DNA of 64,000 bases from JAGNXB01 sp942490895. GTDB taxonomy: Bacteria > Bacteroidota > Bacteroidia > Chitinophagales > Saprospiraceae. Below are positions 20,901 to 27,510 of this stretch, piece after piece. Numbering within the stretch: the first letter of the stretch is position 1; every line of letters begins with the position of its first letter. Below the pieces are notes generated by a model, which was given only the letters and a program-made list of their open reading frames with translations, made no database searches and was not told the DNA's origin. A program made the position numbers and the translations under genes. The stretch is taken from positions 1 through 64,000 of the forward strand of contig CALNZC010000029.1 in the NCBI GenBank assembly GCA_942490895.1, read 5' to 3'.

Positions 20901-21204
20901 GATTCGGCTCATTCCAACCAGTCCTGCCAGTTGTGTTGCTCACGTGCAGAAAAGGTGTTTTGGGATGGCCTCCTTTCCATGTATTGGTTATGTCGTTTGT
21001 GTTTGCCATCACCCTGGACGGAGCAGCGACAAGGTCGCTTACTCGTGGAAGTGGTAATTGCAAGATCATCAGGAGCAATACAGTTGACACCCAGCCGATG
21101 TATCCTGGCCAGGCCTGTTGCTCACGGCGTGTGGTTGGACCCGCTTTCCGGATCAACCCGCTTGGTTTTGGAACTCCCTCTGGAAGTCTTTGAAAGGATC
21201 TCAT
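11911..21204 (-). CDS. 3,097-aa DNRLRE/HYR/P-domain/dockerin/cohesin-like T9SS protein
   Basis: A very large exported protein. The N terminus has an unusually long polar lead (about 35 residues) before a hydrophobic core (STVLLLMILQLPL). Domains in order with rough residues: DNRLRE-type beta domain (110-290); a long series of HYR and related Ig-like repeats (300-1400, repeated ITCPANxTV and DxCG elements); a mixed Ig/PKD-like region (1400-2150); a proprotein-convertase P domain (2168-2305); more HYR-like modules; a dockerin-like calcium repeat (2748-2801, DVNKSGSVSIADIISLRK); a cohesin-like sandwich (2881-3001); and a type A T9SS sorting domain (3011-3097, IPNPFTGHTMIGFHLP). The last ~900 residues are clearly paralogous to the CUB/HYR giant next door. 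No catalytic domain is seen. A structural, adhesive or matrix role is inferred. Confidence 0.9.
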   Translation of the reverse strand: MRSFQRLPEGVPKPSGLIRKAGPTTRREQQAWPGYIGWVSTVLLLMILQLPLPRVSDLVAAPSRVMANTNDITNTWKGGHPKTPFLHVSNTTGRTGWNEPNRAVLLPVSKTVTASRDAYLRSQVGDEYYNHGGCASLEIGNSVNDLERGILYFDLSQIPASAMVTSATLTLYKQSGAAMAQNLSVHRVTADWTEGVECGATGQVSWAERVAMTAWAVPGGDFDPVAAGSANVAAGTGTYDWMITGLVEDWINGIQTNQGLLIKVTDEAGVPMVVNLFGSSEAPDPAHRPVLTIEYNTPIACPMDATVDCALAPFLPVNTGNPMVDVDPLCLPAGIPDYMDTSNKTNNGSCSDNQFTINRIWSVEDNCMDTYTCLQVIEVIDNTPPAANQAPGALNAGVILDYTDFHDGTNHLHMCPEDLFIGPNINQFLTFDGFNLVFSHLNGTEVEYLPAPTANDACGGASVELNYSLSSKDASMLPCTLRVNLVWEMMDGCGNTSYYEQLITIEDRAALAIHPNAPNLNATISCTANPDPMDLGGDVSNPSQLDDVDVFWDFDACVVNIPIQPEGAPVPGDLAGLYWMDMTTPGACPQEMTITRNWWAVDSCGNVSDPYVQVIQVEDQTPPDITCPANTTVECDENMLPVATGLATATDDCGIATVGYSDVQTSGPPPNLYTINRTWTATDECGLMSTCVQLIRVNDVTPPTIECPPNMVVNTDGTGLNQEAIDWGITVDNVTGDCAVFFQNTAPISDDNCDIVSLDWTLVNNIYGQSTGSGKLDNVAISPNTNAVTYMVVDGGGNMAMCSFSITVSDNEAPIITNCNDGLNPTLYANAMCEAEVQDWTSGIVATDNCSSHLQATISITQSPASGTFLPGPDNDHIITFTVSDVDLNTSTCTMIVHVQDTTPPVAQCVDDYILVLVNGAATISPLDIDDGSSDNCGIQNIVLDRTQFTCADAGDTITVTLTVTDVVGLTDTCKTNISIKDPLPPVITNCHDNIMVGNDPDVCGAKVNWSPTLAIDDCELASGITIWHWTTGATVFGGNDIESTFGMPATPETSDDPLPGTGSSKLYNFGLTQVHIIAVDESMNISEVCVFDVMVLDTQEPELVKCPDDVTILTEPGLCSGLVPDLTGGLIAKDNCPLEFTQDPVAGSSIGTAHGEVFDITVSATDSGGHVIQCIVKLTLDDTEAPVITSCPADLTVDTNPGTCTGTVPDLSGVLDFKTSDNCVIADTIQTPLAGSFFGGQHGFVQEVTLVVHDVAGNVSDTCRVNLTLRDIENPVIAVCPPDVTVRPNANCSFALPDYFIGLDLSDNCTAEGDLGKVQSPIAGFSFGNKLGGQQGVDLYLSDEAGNMDTCSFTITLIPTPAPNVSVADSTYCDEETIASVMAVDPSGYAGATFKWFTNAGLTIPVAAAQISGANSQFYTPNHTLGVQVVYVVTMNGTCNSDPVVVRTHILDCDVKITDPCACRGNEGNATTLTNGQFNEVIRVTAPSSQIWTISAVSGLYRNSSAAPPAAPIALIPGFLLTEMPQGNGTSIYELLGVHIDALGYNLTVTNGLVVGQVSNTCYYPDPTIGSQVFDNYCINYPAVQLSGSATYPTQPVTPGVKESDRFDILNTIGVVVQSNITQLAPASLTPGDYFIRYRYNAANDQPSPAFPGCVQDVSQQLKIFPNPPQDMNCNNKANVSLDENGIAVITGDDILEGSYGCYDQYLVMIDGKFQPIVDCGDVGKTFTVKVTDPISGNSCWGKIFVEDKLPPVLTCADVTVSCNNDALDPGSIGYPDLYDNCGVDNVTLTFSEMPEVLTCDPMYAEILHRVWYAVDKHNGMMVSCMQDIFLIKATVADVVWPLNLDDIALPSLPCGNANTSPENTGKPSIDGKPVSGYCELVTSYQDKLIPVCDNSFKVMRTWMVMDNCTGAMVSTVQTVVVSDKIGPAISCPTPKQIVIVDPSWQGCGATIFAPTVNITDNCTVPTKLVLQTSVLAGGVLTQKVGNGAYFNVPYGNHTVTYTATDNCGNISSCSLNVSIQDTEPPVAVCNDKIVVSLIESETVIYAKTFDDGSHDNCNQDLTFHVRRMDNAQCPGDDATVYAPSVPFYCCDVTNGPVMVAMKVWVDTDHDGIHDANEPENECMMEVTVNDKIKPVIHCPEDISVMCSEDLTATDPQTSVFTLTPDQAISAAYDNDYWFSKIVSGLPTTGLITDVNVGIEIDHEVVDQLDIRLIAPNGVELILFNGAGCGKTKANVNVVFDDGGSAFSCAGSPIAIFGIQKPQSAILSLLNGQVPNGEWKFLVRDKVAGGSGLVKKLSLEITYATPLALQPWATDNASACGLAIDYEDLDEKAQCAEDQEIRRQWTVEDPSGNTQTCIQTIRLTDDTPLIVNFPEDVTITNCVKLNDIQATGEAEHNGDCELVGVSSVDEIYDVVPDACYKIVRTWTVVDWCKFEQNSPYTTGGIVIDAQDHIWEDDGDGYFKYVQVIKVIDNDPPAVFCPNDFTIESFSEDCDSNEVTISLDANDACTPVNQLKVNWTVDVHNNGSVDLSGNGLAFTRKLPLGTHRAYYHVSDGCGNYTNCAFLFTIVDKKKPTPICQNGISVDLMPVSGEVLVPAVAMESGDSYDNCTVYENLTILVERFTDVGVNQNAPDAQTVDSLLFTCADYEAGNPVAVAVWVGDEAGNWDLCVMSVDVQNNMGAPCDTTNLNGSISGIIQTEWDKEVEEVSISLAGQNMAQTMSAANGWFNFSNMVPGNAYTVVPQKDVQALNGVSTYDILLMQKHILGIKQIQTPYCLIAADVNKSGSVSIADIISLRKTLLTASEQFTDNTSWRFVDETFIFPNPTNPWKTPFPETVKLSVQPGVVNASFVGIKIGDINGDAVTTKFQEAETRNQDGMTTLWSDERALEVGEELVVPFEVSETAGLEGFQFTLSFDPSLEFLGMEDGVLNENHIGVRFVADGLITFSWNGEWPEGQRAFGLRFGVKRAGLLSRMLSIHSMILNAEGYVQEGAEMRFTGVELAFRDQQKVLEELALYQNIPNPFTGHTMIGFHLPSEGRAILMIHDVSGREVYRSDRSYAKGYQQIELLASDLPGAGLYYYTLQFKGQQLTRRMSLLD

Positions 21205-21497
21205 GGTTCCGATTTTTGTGAACTATAAAAAGGCGTTAAAAAAATTCCACTTTTAGACGTCCACACAGTCCTCTCCCAGGCTTCACCGGGGCCCTTTTCA
21301 GCCTCGTAAGCAAATTGGAATACATATAGCCTCCTGGGCCGAACCCGGACAGCAAGTGCAGGATCAGCTTCGAAAACGGAACAAGACCGTCTCGAACGAA
21401 GACAATAATCGAACTGGGTGGCTCGCCGATTCTGGCGCAGGCAATACCTGACCAGACCGGGTCAATGCCGGTTTAATGGGAATGAATCCCGCATCGT

Positions 21498-21561
21498 CGG
21501 TACAGCGTCAATCGGTTAATTGAGATGCGGTTCTTGGGGGGGGATGGGAATTGCTGTACCG
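21498..21561 (-). promoter_or_regulatory. long inverted repeat upstream of the 3,097-aa giant
   Basis: Arms CGGTACAGC (21,498-21,506) and GCTGTACCG (21,553-21,561) are perfect 9-bp inverted repeats separated by 46 bases, about 300 bases upstream of the giant's start codon. In the minus-strand RNA they would form a stem closing a large loop. A CCCATTAAACC sequence follows the stem and loosely recalls the constant box of leader copies A and B. The rest does not align with them, so I do not call it a third copy. Confidence 0.3.
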
Positions 21562-21646
21562 CTAGACTTACATGCATATACTGATCCCTCCGGAAAAGGT
21601 TACGTTCCATGAAAAAAAGTTTTCATGTGTTGCTGGAAGGTGGGGT

Positions 21647-22606
21647 GTCGAGGAGTCGAGGAGTCGAGGAGGTTATGAGGTTATGAGAAAAGTTATTGCG
21701 TTATTTTGATATTTCGAAGGTCAACACTAATCTGGCAAGCACAAATTCGCGAATCGCGAACAGCGAATGGCGAATGGCGTTCGGCCCTTTACCCATTACC
21801 TTTTACCCTTAACCCCATTTCAGTACCGAGGGATCAGGGATGCTTGCCCGACAGGACGAGAGGGATGAACGGTTATTGCGGTATTTCGTTATTGGGTTAT
21901 TTCGATATTTCGAAAGTCAACACTCATCTGGCAAACACATACAGTGCACAGCGAATACCAATTTCAGGCAAGGTCAGTTTGGCCCTTTACCCATTACCTT
22001 TTACCCTTTACCCTTTTACCGGCCTATATGGAGTCTACTACCCGAGTGGTGTCAGCCACTGTCCTGGTTGGCCCCGAGTCCTGGGGGCGAACAGCGAATG
22101 GCGAATGGCGTTCGGCCCTTTACCCATTACCTTTTACCCTTTACCCCATTTCAGGACCGAGGACTGAGGAAGGAGGGATGAACGGTTATTTCGGTATTTC
22201 GCAATTGGGTTATTTCGACGGCCAGTTGTTGATTGATAGCCGAGGGATGAGGGCCGGAGGTGTTATTTCGCAATCAACAAGACAAGCACAGGTATTCACA
22301 AATCAGGAACCAGGAACGCAGGAACCTAGGAACTGTGTATTTGGTATTCGGTGTTTGGTGTTTTGTGTTCGGTCCAAGCGTTGGGCCCTTTACCATTTAT
22401 TCTTTACCCCGTCACAGGGCTGAGGGCTGCGGGATGAATGGATATTTCGTTATTGCGTTATTGCGTTATTTCGATATTTCGAAGGTCAACACCAATCAGG
22501 CAAGCACAAACGGCGAACAGCGAATAGCGAACACCAATCAGTTATTTCGATATTTCGAAGGTCAACACCAATCAGGCAAGCACAAAGCGAATAGCGAATA
22601 GCGAAT
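21647..22606. repeat. modular intergenic repeat cluster 1
   Basis: Almost 1 kb of short reused words with no gene. It opens with three copies of a 9-bp unit like gtcgaggag at 21,647-21,672. It then repeats blocks of the form TTATTTCGATATTTCGAA followed by GGTCAACAC, AATCAGGCAAGCACA, GCGAATGGCGAATGGCG and CCCTTTACCCATTACC. The TATTTCG/GGCAAGCACA core recurs at about 21,691, 21,872, 22,441 and 22,540. The word GCGAATGGCG followed by the CCCTTTACCC block occurs at 21,765 and 22,095. The cluster abuts the 3' end of the EamA gene. Related blocks occur at 30,065-30,200 and 45,029-45,850. Open frames here arise from the repeats and are not genes. Confidence 0.8.
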
Positions 22607-22607
22607 C

Positions 22608-23513
22608 TCACACCCACCTCCTCTTTAGCCAGGGGTAGAGAAGCACTGCCCCCAGGATCATGGCCACACCGAGATAGAATTTCAAATCCAGGTCATGATG
22701 TTCGCCCAACAGTAGGATGGCCAGAATGATCCCGTATACCGGTTCAAGATTAATGGTCAGATTGGAAGCAAAGGCTGAGAGATGACGAAGTGCTCTTAGG
22801 GCCAGGATATAGGCCAGGGTCGTACAGACCAGGGCCAAAACGATCAGCCAGATCCAGTCGGTTGGTGCCGGCTCTAATTCAAAGGTGATCCCGAAAAGGG
22901 CCAATACACCCAGGACCAGAGACAAAAAGATCCAGGCAGAACCCAATTCCAAAAGGGTGATCTCCATTTCCTTGGCTTTGGAGACCAGTTGCTTATTGAG
23001 AATGGAGAAAATAGAGGCCAGGAGGGCAGCGACCAGACCTGCCAGGACACCATACCACAATCCGGGTTCAATATGACGAACCACCAGAATCATCCCGGGG
23101 ATCATCATCAGGCCCAATACAACTTCAACACCCCGCAGACGCTGTTTGGTAAAAAGGGGTTCCAGAAAAGCCGTAAACAAAGAGGTTGTGGCCATACACA
23201 CCAGAGTAATACTCACATTCGACAGCTTGATCGCTCCGTAAAAGGCCACCCAGTGCAAAGCGACCACCACACCGATGCCGGCATAACTGAGCATCAGTCG
23301 CCAGGGCATTCGACGCAATCCACCAAATCCACGTAAAAGCAGGATGAGAGACACAGACGTCAAGAGCACCCGCCACCAGACAAGACTCAGGGCAGAAAGG
23401 GAAATCCATGCACCTAGAATGGCGGTAAATCCAAAACAGAGCACTGCCAGGTGCATTTCGATCCAGGCGCGACGGATGGGGTCCATCCCCCAAAGGTGCG
23501 AAAACAGGCTCAT
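22608..23513 (-). CDS. EamA/DMT-family transporter
   Basis: An inner-membrane permease of about 301 aa with roughly ten hydrophobic segments arranged as two EamA halves (about 20-150 and 165-295). Typical features are the aromatic start of the first helix (HLAVLCFGFTAILGAWI), W-W-R-V-L-L in helix 2, and the second-half N-L-E-P-V-Y-G motif in helix 9. The family exports or exchanges small metabolites such as amino acids or their derivatives; the substrate cannot be told from sequence. The start at 23,513 is preferred over 23,570 because the extra N-terminal residues are non-hydrophobic and Cys/Gly rich; 23,486 (MDPIRRAW) is also possible. It is divergent from the thioredoxin-like gene at 23,686 and runs into the repeat cluster at its 3' end. 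Confidence 0.85.
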   Translation of the reverse strand: MSLFSHLWGMDPIRRAWIEMHLAVLCFGFTAILGAWISLSALSLVWWRVLLTSVSLILLLRGFGGLRRMPWRLMLSYAGIGVVVALHWVAFYGAIKLSNVSITLVCMATTSLFTAFLEPLFTKQRLRGVEVVLGLMMIPGMILVVRHIEPGLWYGVLAGLVAALLASIFSILNKQLVSKAKEMEITLLELGSAWIFLSLVLGVLALFGITFELEPAPTDWIWLIVLALVCTTLAYILALRALRHLSAFASNLTINLEPVYGIILAILLLGEHHDLDLKFYLGVAMILGAVLLYPWLKRRWV

Positions 23514-23619
23514 CTCAGGGCCTCGTTGTCGGTGAAAAAAACATGATCCTCCCTGTAACTTCCCGAACACGTTGAGGTTATGAAGATGTTAACTTCAAGC
23601 ACGACTTGAAACCAACTCC

Positions 23620-23627
23620 TATCTTTG
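23620..23627 (+). promoter_or_regulatory. TAnnTTTG minus-7 box of the thioredoxin-like gene
   Basis: TATCTTTG fits the Bacteroidota minus-7 consensus and lies 58 bases upstream of the ATG at 23,686. No clear minus-33 TTG at the right distance is seen. Confidence 0.45.
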
Positions 23628-23685
23628 TCCATTATTCTTCCGAACGAAACGCAAATACCAAACCTTCGTTCGCAAACCTGAACAC

Positions 23686-24171
23686 ATGAGAACTTATTCC
23701 ATCCTCGTATCCCTCCTCCTGATTTCCTCCATGGCTGTCGCCCAGAACGGAACATATACCGCCTCCAATGAAGGTTGGCTTGTCAGTCTGGATGAAGCTT
23801 ATGCTCAATCCCAAAAAACTGGAAAGCCGATTATGGCCAACTTTACCGGAAGTGATTGGTGTGGATGGTGTAAGCGATTGACCGCCTCCGTATTCTCAAA
23901 GCCTGAATTCAAACAATGGGCGGCGAAGAATGTGATCCTTCTCGAATTGGATTATCCAAAGCGCTTCAAATTGCCGACCGATATTCAACAACAGAATGCC
24001 AACATGCAACAGTCCTTCAAAGTCACTGGATTTCCAACTGTTTGGGTCTTTAATGCTTCTAAGGACAAAGCAGGCAAATATTCCCTGCAAGCCCTGGGCA
24101 AAACAGGATATACAAAGTCTGTAGATGAATTCACTGCAACAGTGGACGGATTCATCAGCTCCGGAAAGTAA
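23686..24171 (+). CDS. secreted thioredoxin-family protein
   Basis: A 161-aa protein with a Sec signal peptide (MRTYSILVSLLLISSMAVAQ) and a thioredoxin fold. The redox motif is W-C-G-W-C-K at about residues 64-69, preceded by MANFTGSD. The cis-proline is in the FPTVWVF segment at about 115. This is the DUF899/thioredoxin_7-like subgroup that begins with a DEAYAQSQKTGKPIM-type helix before the active site. It should act as a periplasmic thiol oxidoreductase or disulfide reductase; its partner is unknown. It appears monocistronic, with its own TAnnTTTG box upstream and a strong terminator 30 bases downstream. Confidence 0.9.
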   Translation: MRTYSILVSLLLISSMAVAQNGTYTASNEGWLVSLDEAYAQSQKTGKPIMANFTGSDWCGWCKRLTASVFSKPEFKQWAAKNVILLELDYPKRFKLPTDIQQQNANMQQSFKVTGFPTVWVFNASKDKAGKYSLQALGKTGYTKSVDEFTATVDGFISSGK

Positions 24172-24200
24172 CCTGGACGATCAGGTCTACCCTGTCAAAA

Positions 24201-24231
24201 AGCCCTCTGTATGCGTTGCATACAGAGGGCT
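24201..24231 (+). terminator. intrinsic terminator after the thioredoxin-like gene
   Basis: Perfect 14-bp stem (AGCCCTCTGTATGC and its complement) with a 3-base loop, followed by TTTTTA and preceded by AAAA, so it could act in both directions. Confidence 0.95.
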
Positions 24232-24308
24232 TTTTATATCGAGCAGCCTCTTCCCCTGAATTGGGACACTCGCTCCTTCCATTCTCTGGAAGCTGTACCT
24301 TTCCCGTC

Positions 24309-24959
24309 ATGACCTGGTCTACTGCATGGCGTCAACTGTTGACCCCGAGGTACATTCCCTTATGGGGAATCACCTTCTATTGCCTTCTGTACTTGTGGGC
24401 ATGTCTGATCTATCCCGGAGGCATTCGATGGGCCAACGCAGAACTGGGCTTTTCTGTTCGAGACAGTTATTGGTGTGATCTGATCTCCGCCGCCACTCGA
24501 GCAGGTGCACCCAATCCGGCACGTCCTGTTGCTCTGATTGCCCTGTACGTACTCAGTGCATCTCTGGCCTGGATGTGGTATACTTTTCCGCAACAGATTC
24601 AATTATCATCAACAGGAAAAGCGGGCTTGCATTGGGGTGGAATAGGATCCATGGTGGTTACCGCTTTCTTACCGACACCCTTCCATGATCAGGTCATTCA
24701 CCTGGCCGGCCTGCTGGGGATGATCGCCCTGGCCGTGACTGTACATGCGCTCTGGAATTCTGGTCGACGATCCATTGTTCTGGCAGGAGTGTTCTGTATG
24801 ATCCTCTGTGTCTGTAATTACTGGATCTATAATACCCATGAGGCAATTATAGTCCTGCCGATCCTGCAGAAAGTGACCTTTTTTCTCTTTCTGGTCTGGT
24901 TTGCCTGGATCATTCTGGACCTCCCGGAACAAAAATCAATGAACAGGCCTGAGGGTTGA
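24309..24959 (+). CDS. multi-pass membrane protein of unknown function
   Basis: A 216-aa protein with about six hydrophobic helices (IPLWGITFYCLLYLWACLIY near the N terminus, the last being TFFLFLVWFAWIILDL). The start at 24,309 (MTWSTAWRQLL) is chosen because the longer frame from 24,216 begins inside the preceding terminator hairpin and encodes a non-membrane lead. It has no motif I can tie to a family. The aromatic/Trp-rich loops and pattern R-x-S-Y-W-C-D-L-I-S resemble DUF998-like or other small integral membrane proteins, but I am not sure. It is convergent with the acidic protein gene, with only 10 bases between the stops. Confidence 0.75.
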   Translation: MTWSTAWRQLLTPRYIPLWGITFYCLLYLWACLIYPGGIRWANAELGFSVRDSYWCDLISAATRAGAPNPARPVALIALYVLSASLAWMWYTFPQQIQLSSTGKAGLHWGGIGSMVVTAFLPTPFHDQVIHLAGLLGMIALAVTVHALWNSGRRSIVLAGVFCMILCVCNYWIYNTHEAIIVLPILQKVTFFLFLVWFAWIILDLPEQKSMNRPEG

Positions 24960-24969
24960 ATGGGGTATC

Positions 24970-25443
24970 CTAGCAGGATGCGTGCAACACATCCACTACT
25001 GTCTTCAACGTGACGAACAGTGTTTCCCGCCCTTCAGAAGTCACCAGCTCTTCATCCTCATCAGCAAGTGCATCTTCGATGAACGCCAGAAGGTCCTCTT
25101 GTGGATAGTCCTGAAAAAAAGCATCCATCCGTTCCCTGAAATTCTTCCCGGTAGAACCTTCCAGTGCCTCGTAATTAGCCTCTTCCGCATTGCCCAATGC
25201 CTGAGCAGTTAATTCCGGGATGGTTCCATTGACCTTCCGGGCAGACTCCCAAAGTGTCAATCCGAGCAAGAGCAGATAATCCTGTTCTTCCTCAGTGAGG
25301 AGATCAAAGGCTTCCTGCGTCAGAAAGTCCAGCAAAGCTGGCTGACCATCAGCCATTTCCTGGTCAGACTTCTCCAGTGCTTCGTCAGACTGATCAAGTG
25401 CTTCGATCACTTGATCGATAATGGTTTCGGAGACAAATTTCAT
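24970..25443 (-). CDS. acidic helical protein of unknown function
   Basis: A 157-aa, strongly acidic soluble protein (many D and E, for example SDEALEKSDQEMAD and ALADEDEELVTSEG) that looks wholly helical, with no signal peptide. The start at 25,443 (MKFVSETIIDQ) is preferred over 25,506 because the extra residues are basic, Cys-rich and unlike the rest. I recognise no domain. It is divergent from the DUF2007 gene. Nothing in the sequence indicates its role. Confidence 0.7.
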   Translation of the reverse strand: MKFVSETIIDQVIEALDQSDEALEKSDQEMADGQPALLDFLTQEAFDLLTEEEQDYLLLLGLTLWESARKVNGTIPELTAQALGNAEEANYEALEGSTGKNFRERMDAFFQDYPQEDLLAFIEDALADEDEELVTSEGRETLFVTLKTVVDVLHASC

Positions 25444-25555
25444 ACAACAACGTTTCTGCAAAGGTGCAACCTTAACGGGGATTTTTAGGCCACCATAGCT
25501 CACCAATATCTAGTCAATCCAGCATTTTATCAGACCATTGCCGATCTTGCGGGCC

Positions 25556-25906
25556 ATGTTGATCAAGTTTCACACATACGCCAATGCGACTGAAGCCGGA
25601 CTGGCTCTCGCTCGCTTACAAAGCGAAGGGGTTCAGGCTATGCTGCGCAATGAGACCATACACGGTATCCTGCCGGTCCAGGCGCTCGCTATCCAACTTT
25701 GGGTCAATGAAGTGGACTTGGACCTTGTACGCCAGATCCTTCAAGCAGAACCCATTATGGATTCAGAGATGGACGAGGACTTTCGGGAGATCGATCACAA
25801 AGAGATCGACTATCTGCGGAAACAACACAATAGAAAGCAATGGACGCCCTGGATATGGGCATTGATCGCATTATTGATCCTGATGCTTCTGATCTTCGGT
25901 TGGTAA
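25556..25906 (+). CDS. DUF2007-type putative signal-transducing membrane protein
   Basis: A 116-aa protein. Residues ~1-70 match the DUF2007 fold: KFHTYANATEAGLALARLQS with an A-x-L-R-N-E middle and a V-N-E-V-D-L-D-L-V second half, seen in small proteins with a ferredoxin-like domain of unknown ligand. A charged linker (D-E-D-F-R-E-I-D-H-K) leads to one C-terminal transmembrane helix (WIWALIALLILMLLIF). The DUF2007 domain would therefore face the cytoplasm if the tail is C-in/N-in anchored. The start at 25,556 (MLIKFH) is chosen because it begins the domain. Function is unknown. Confidence 0.8.
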   Translation: MLIKFHTYANATEAGLALARLQSEGVQAMLRNETIHGILPVQALAIQLWVNEVDLDLVRQILQAEPIMDSEMDEDFREIDHKEIDYLRKQHNRKQWTPWIWALIALLILMLLIFGW

Positions 25907-25945
25907 GCCAACCCATCTAATCACTTCAAAAGAACACTGGAAAAA

Positions 25946-27412
25946 TTAGCGGATAGCCAGATTCTGGCGGGAATGCGGCACGCGGATGATCTCTCCGGGT
26001 ACCCACAATGCCTTAGGATTGTGCTCTTTCAAATCCTGGGGATCAACAGTCGGGTACACCCGGCATACATCCTCTGGTGTATCCGCCAGACTCAGGGTAT
26101 ACAGATCGTATTTGCTCTCCCTGCCCACACCGTACATCAGATCGACAATCTCATGTTGGTACTTCTTTGTGAGGGCAGTGGCAATTTCTGTACCGATCTG
26201 AGGGATCAGTTCAATCTTCGCTGGCTTGGGTAGATGAAAAGGCTTGATCTCTGGAAGAAATATCTGGAGCTCCCGAATACCATCGAATATCGGCTCAGGT
26301 TCGAGAGCATTCCACAATCGAAGCAGGCTTTCTTCCACTCCAAAAAGAGCCGCCACATAGGTCAATGTCGAATCTACTTCAGGCGTGTACAGAACCAAAC
26401 GATATCCTGCTTGAGTCAGGCTCTCTTCCTCTTGTTCCGGAATGGTCAGTTCCTCAAAATACTTGTGCCCTTCATCCGGCATCTTTAGATAACCGGCAAC
26501 AAATCGAACAGATCGCTTTGGCAAAGTGATCACTGTGCCATTTTTCCAGGCGTTCAGGCAATCATCGGTATATGCCGGATTGAGCTGACGGACGGTCGCC
26601 AATGGTACTTGTGCAATTCGGGCGATCTCATCAAAACAAACTTCTTTAAATACCCTCAACTCCTGGGTGAGCTGGAGGTCCAGGTCAGGGAATGCAGGAA
26701 TCAATCCATGCTCGTGGTAATAATTCACCAGATAGGTTGCAGCCAGAAATTTCGGCACATACTTCTGTGTCTCCCTGGGGAGATATCGGGCGATGGACCA
26801 ATAGTCCCGGCTTTTGGCACGGCGGATGGCTCGGTTGACATATCCCGGTCCGCAGTTATACGCCGCCAGGGCCAGTCCCCAGTCTTCGTACTTGTTATAC
26901 AGCTTGGCCAGGTATTGTACCGCAGCTTCTGTAGAACGATGAATATCAAATCGCTCATCGATGAGATGATCCATTGTCAATCCATATTCTGCTGCCGTCC
27001 CTTCCATAAACTGCCATAGGCCGGATGCGCCGGCATGGGAGATAGCAGTTGGATCCAACTTGGTTTCAATAATCGGCAACACCCGGAGATCCAGGGGCAG
27101 ATTGTAGGCTTTCAGATATTGTTCGATGATCGGGAAGAACATGGAGCTCTTTCCAAGAAGTTGTTCAGTAATGTCGCGACGTGAGTCCACATAGGACTTG
27201 ATCCGGCTCTTGGTCAGCCCTGAATATCGCTTTGTCACAATACTCGGCATCTGCTTGAAGCGACTGCGCACTTCAGATTCCGAGTACGTAAACACCTCCT
27301 TTTCAATGGATTTTACCGTGGCAGGATCGCCATTGTTTGCAAACCCCCAAACCAGGCTGAATGCCCAGATACTGGATATCAGCCATCCAATTTTTGTACC
27401 TTTTTTTTCCAT
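25946..27412 (-). CDS. MltD-like lytic transglycosylase with LysM-type region
   Basis: A 488-aa exported murein hydrolase. The N terminus from 27,412 (MEKKGTKIGWLISSIWAFSL) is a signal sequence. The SLT domain lies at ~95-240 with the catalytic glutamate in P-I-I-E-T-K-L-D-P, followed by S-H-A-G-A-S-G-L-W-Q-F-M, and the Y-N-C-G-P-G motif near 185. The C-terminal half has two degenerate LysM-like segments for glycan binding. It should cleave the MurNAc-GlcNAc bond non-hydrolytically and form 1,6-anhydroMurNAc. The ATG is followed by an 8-A tract. It lies 98 bases downstream of hisS on the same strand and may be read through from it. Confidence 0.9.
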   Translation of the reverse strand: MEKKGTKIGWLISSIWAFSLVWGFANNGDPATVKSIEKEVFTYSESEVRSRFKQMPSIVTKRYSGLTKSRIKSYVDSRRDITEQLLGKSSMFFPIIEQYLKAYNLPLDLRVLPIIETKLDPTAISHAGASGLWQFMEGTAAEYGLTMDHLIDERFDIHRSTEAAVQYLAKLYNKYEDWGLALAAYNCGPGYVNRAIRRAKSRDYWSIARYLPRETQKYVPKFLAATYLVNYYHEHGLIPAFPDLDLQLTQELRVFKEVCFDEIARIAQVPLATVRQLNPAYTDDCLNAWKNGTVITLPKRSVRFVAGYLKMPDEGHKYFEELTIPEQEEESLTQAGYRLVLYTPEVDSTLTYVAALFGVEESLLRLWNALEPEPIFDGIRELQIFLPEIKPFHLPKPAKIELIPQIGTEIATALTKKYQHEIVDLMYGVGRESKYDLYTLSLADTPEDVCRVYPTVDPQDLKEHNPKALWVPGEIIRVPHSRQNLAIR

Positions 27413-27510
27413 AGCAATTTCCCAAAATGCCATTCCATGCCAGAATAGCCGTGCAAAGATACCCCGTTTCACTCCTGATCTCCTCCCGTTAACGATTGAT
27501 TAACGAAATT

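Noticed and set aside
21017..21030. A GCGAC-loop-GTCGC hairpin within the N-terminal coding part of the 3,097-aa gene
   Set aside because: It lacks the constant box and the first hairpin of the leader element, so it is probably coincidental.
21400..21561. Third copy of the leader element upstream of the 3,097-aa gene
   Set aside because: A stem and a weakly similar box exist, but the loop and the second hairpin do not align.
25898..25913. GGTTGG/CCAACC hairpin at the end of the DUF2007 gene as a terminator
   Set aside because: The stem is only 6 bp and no T-run follows.
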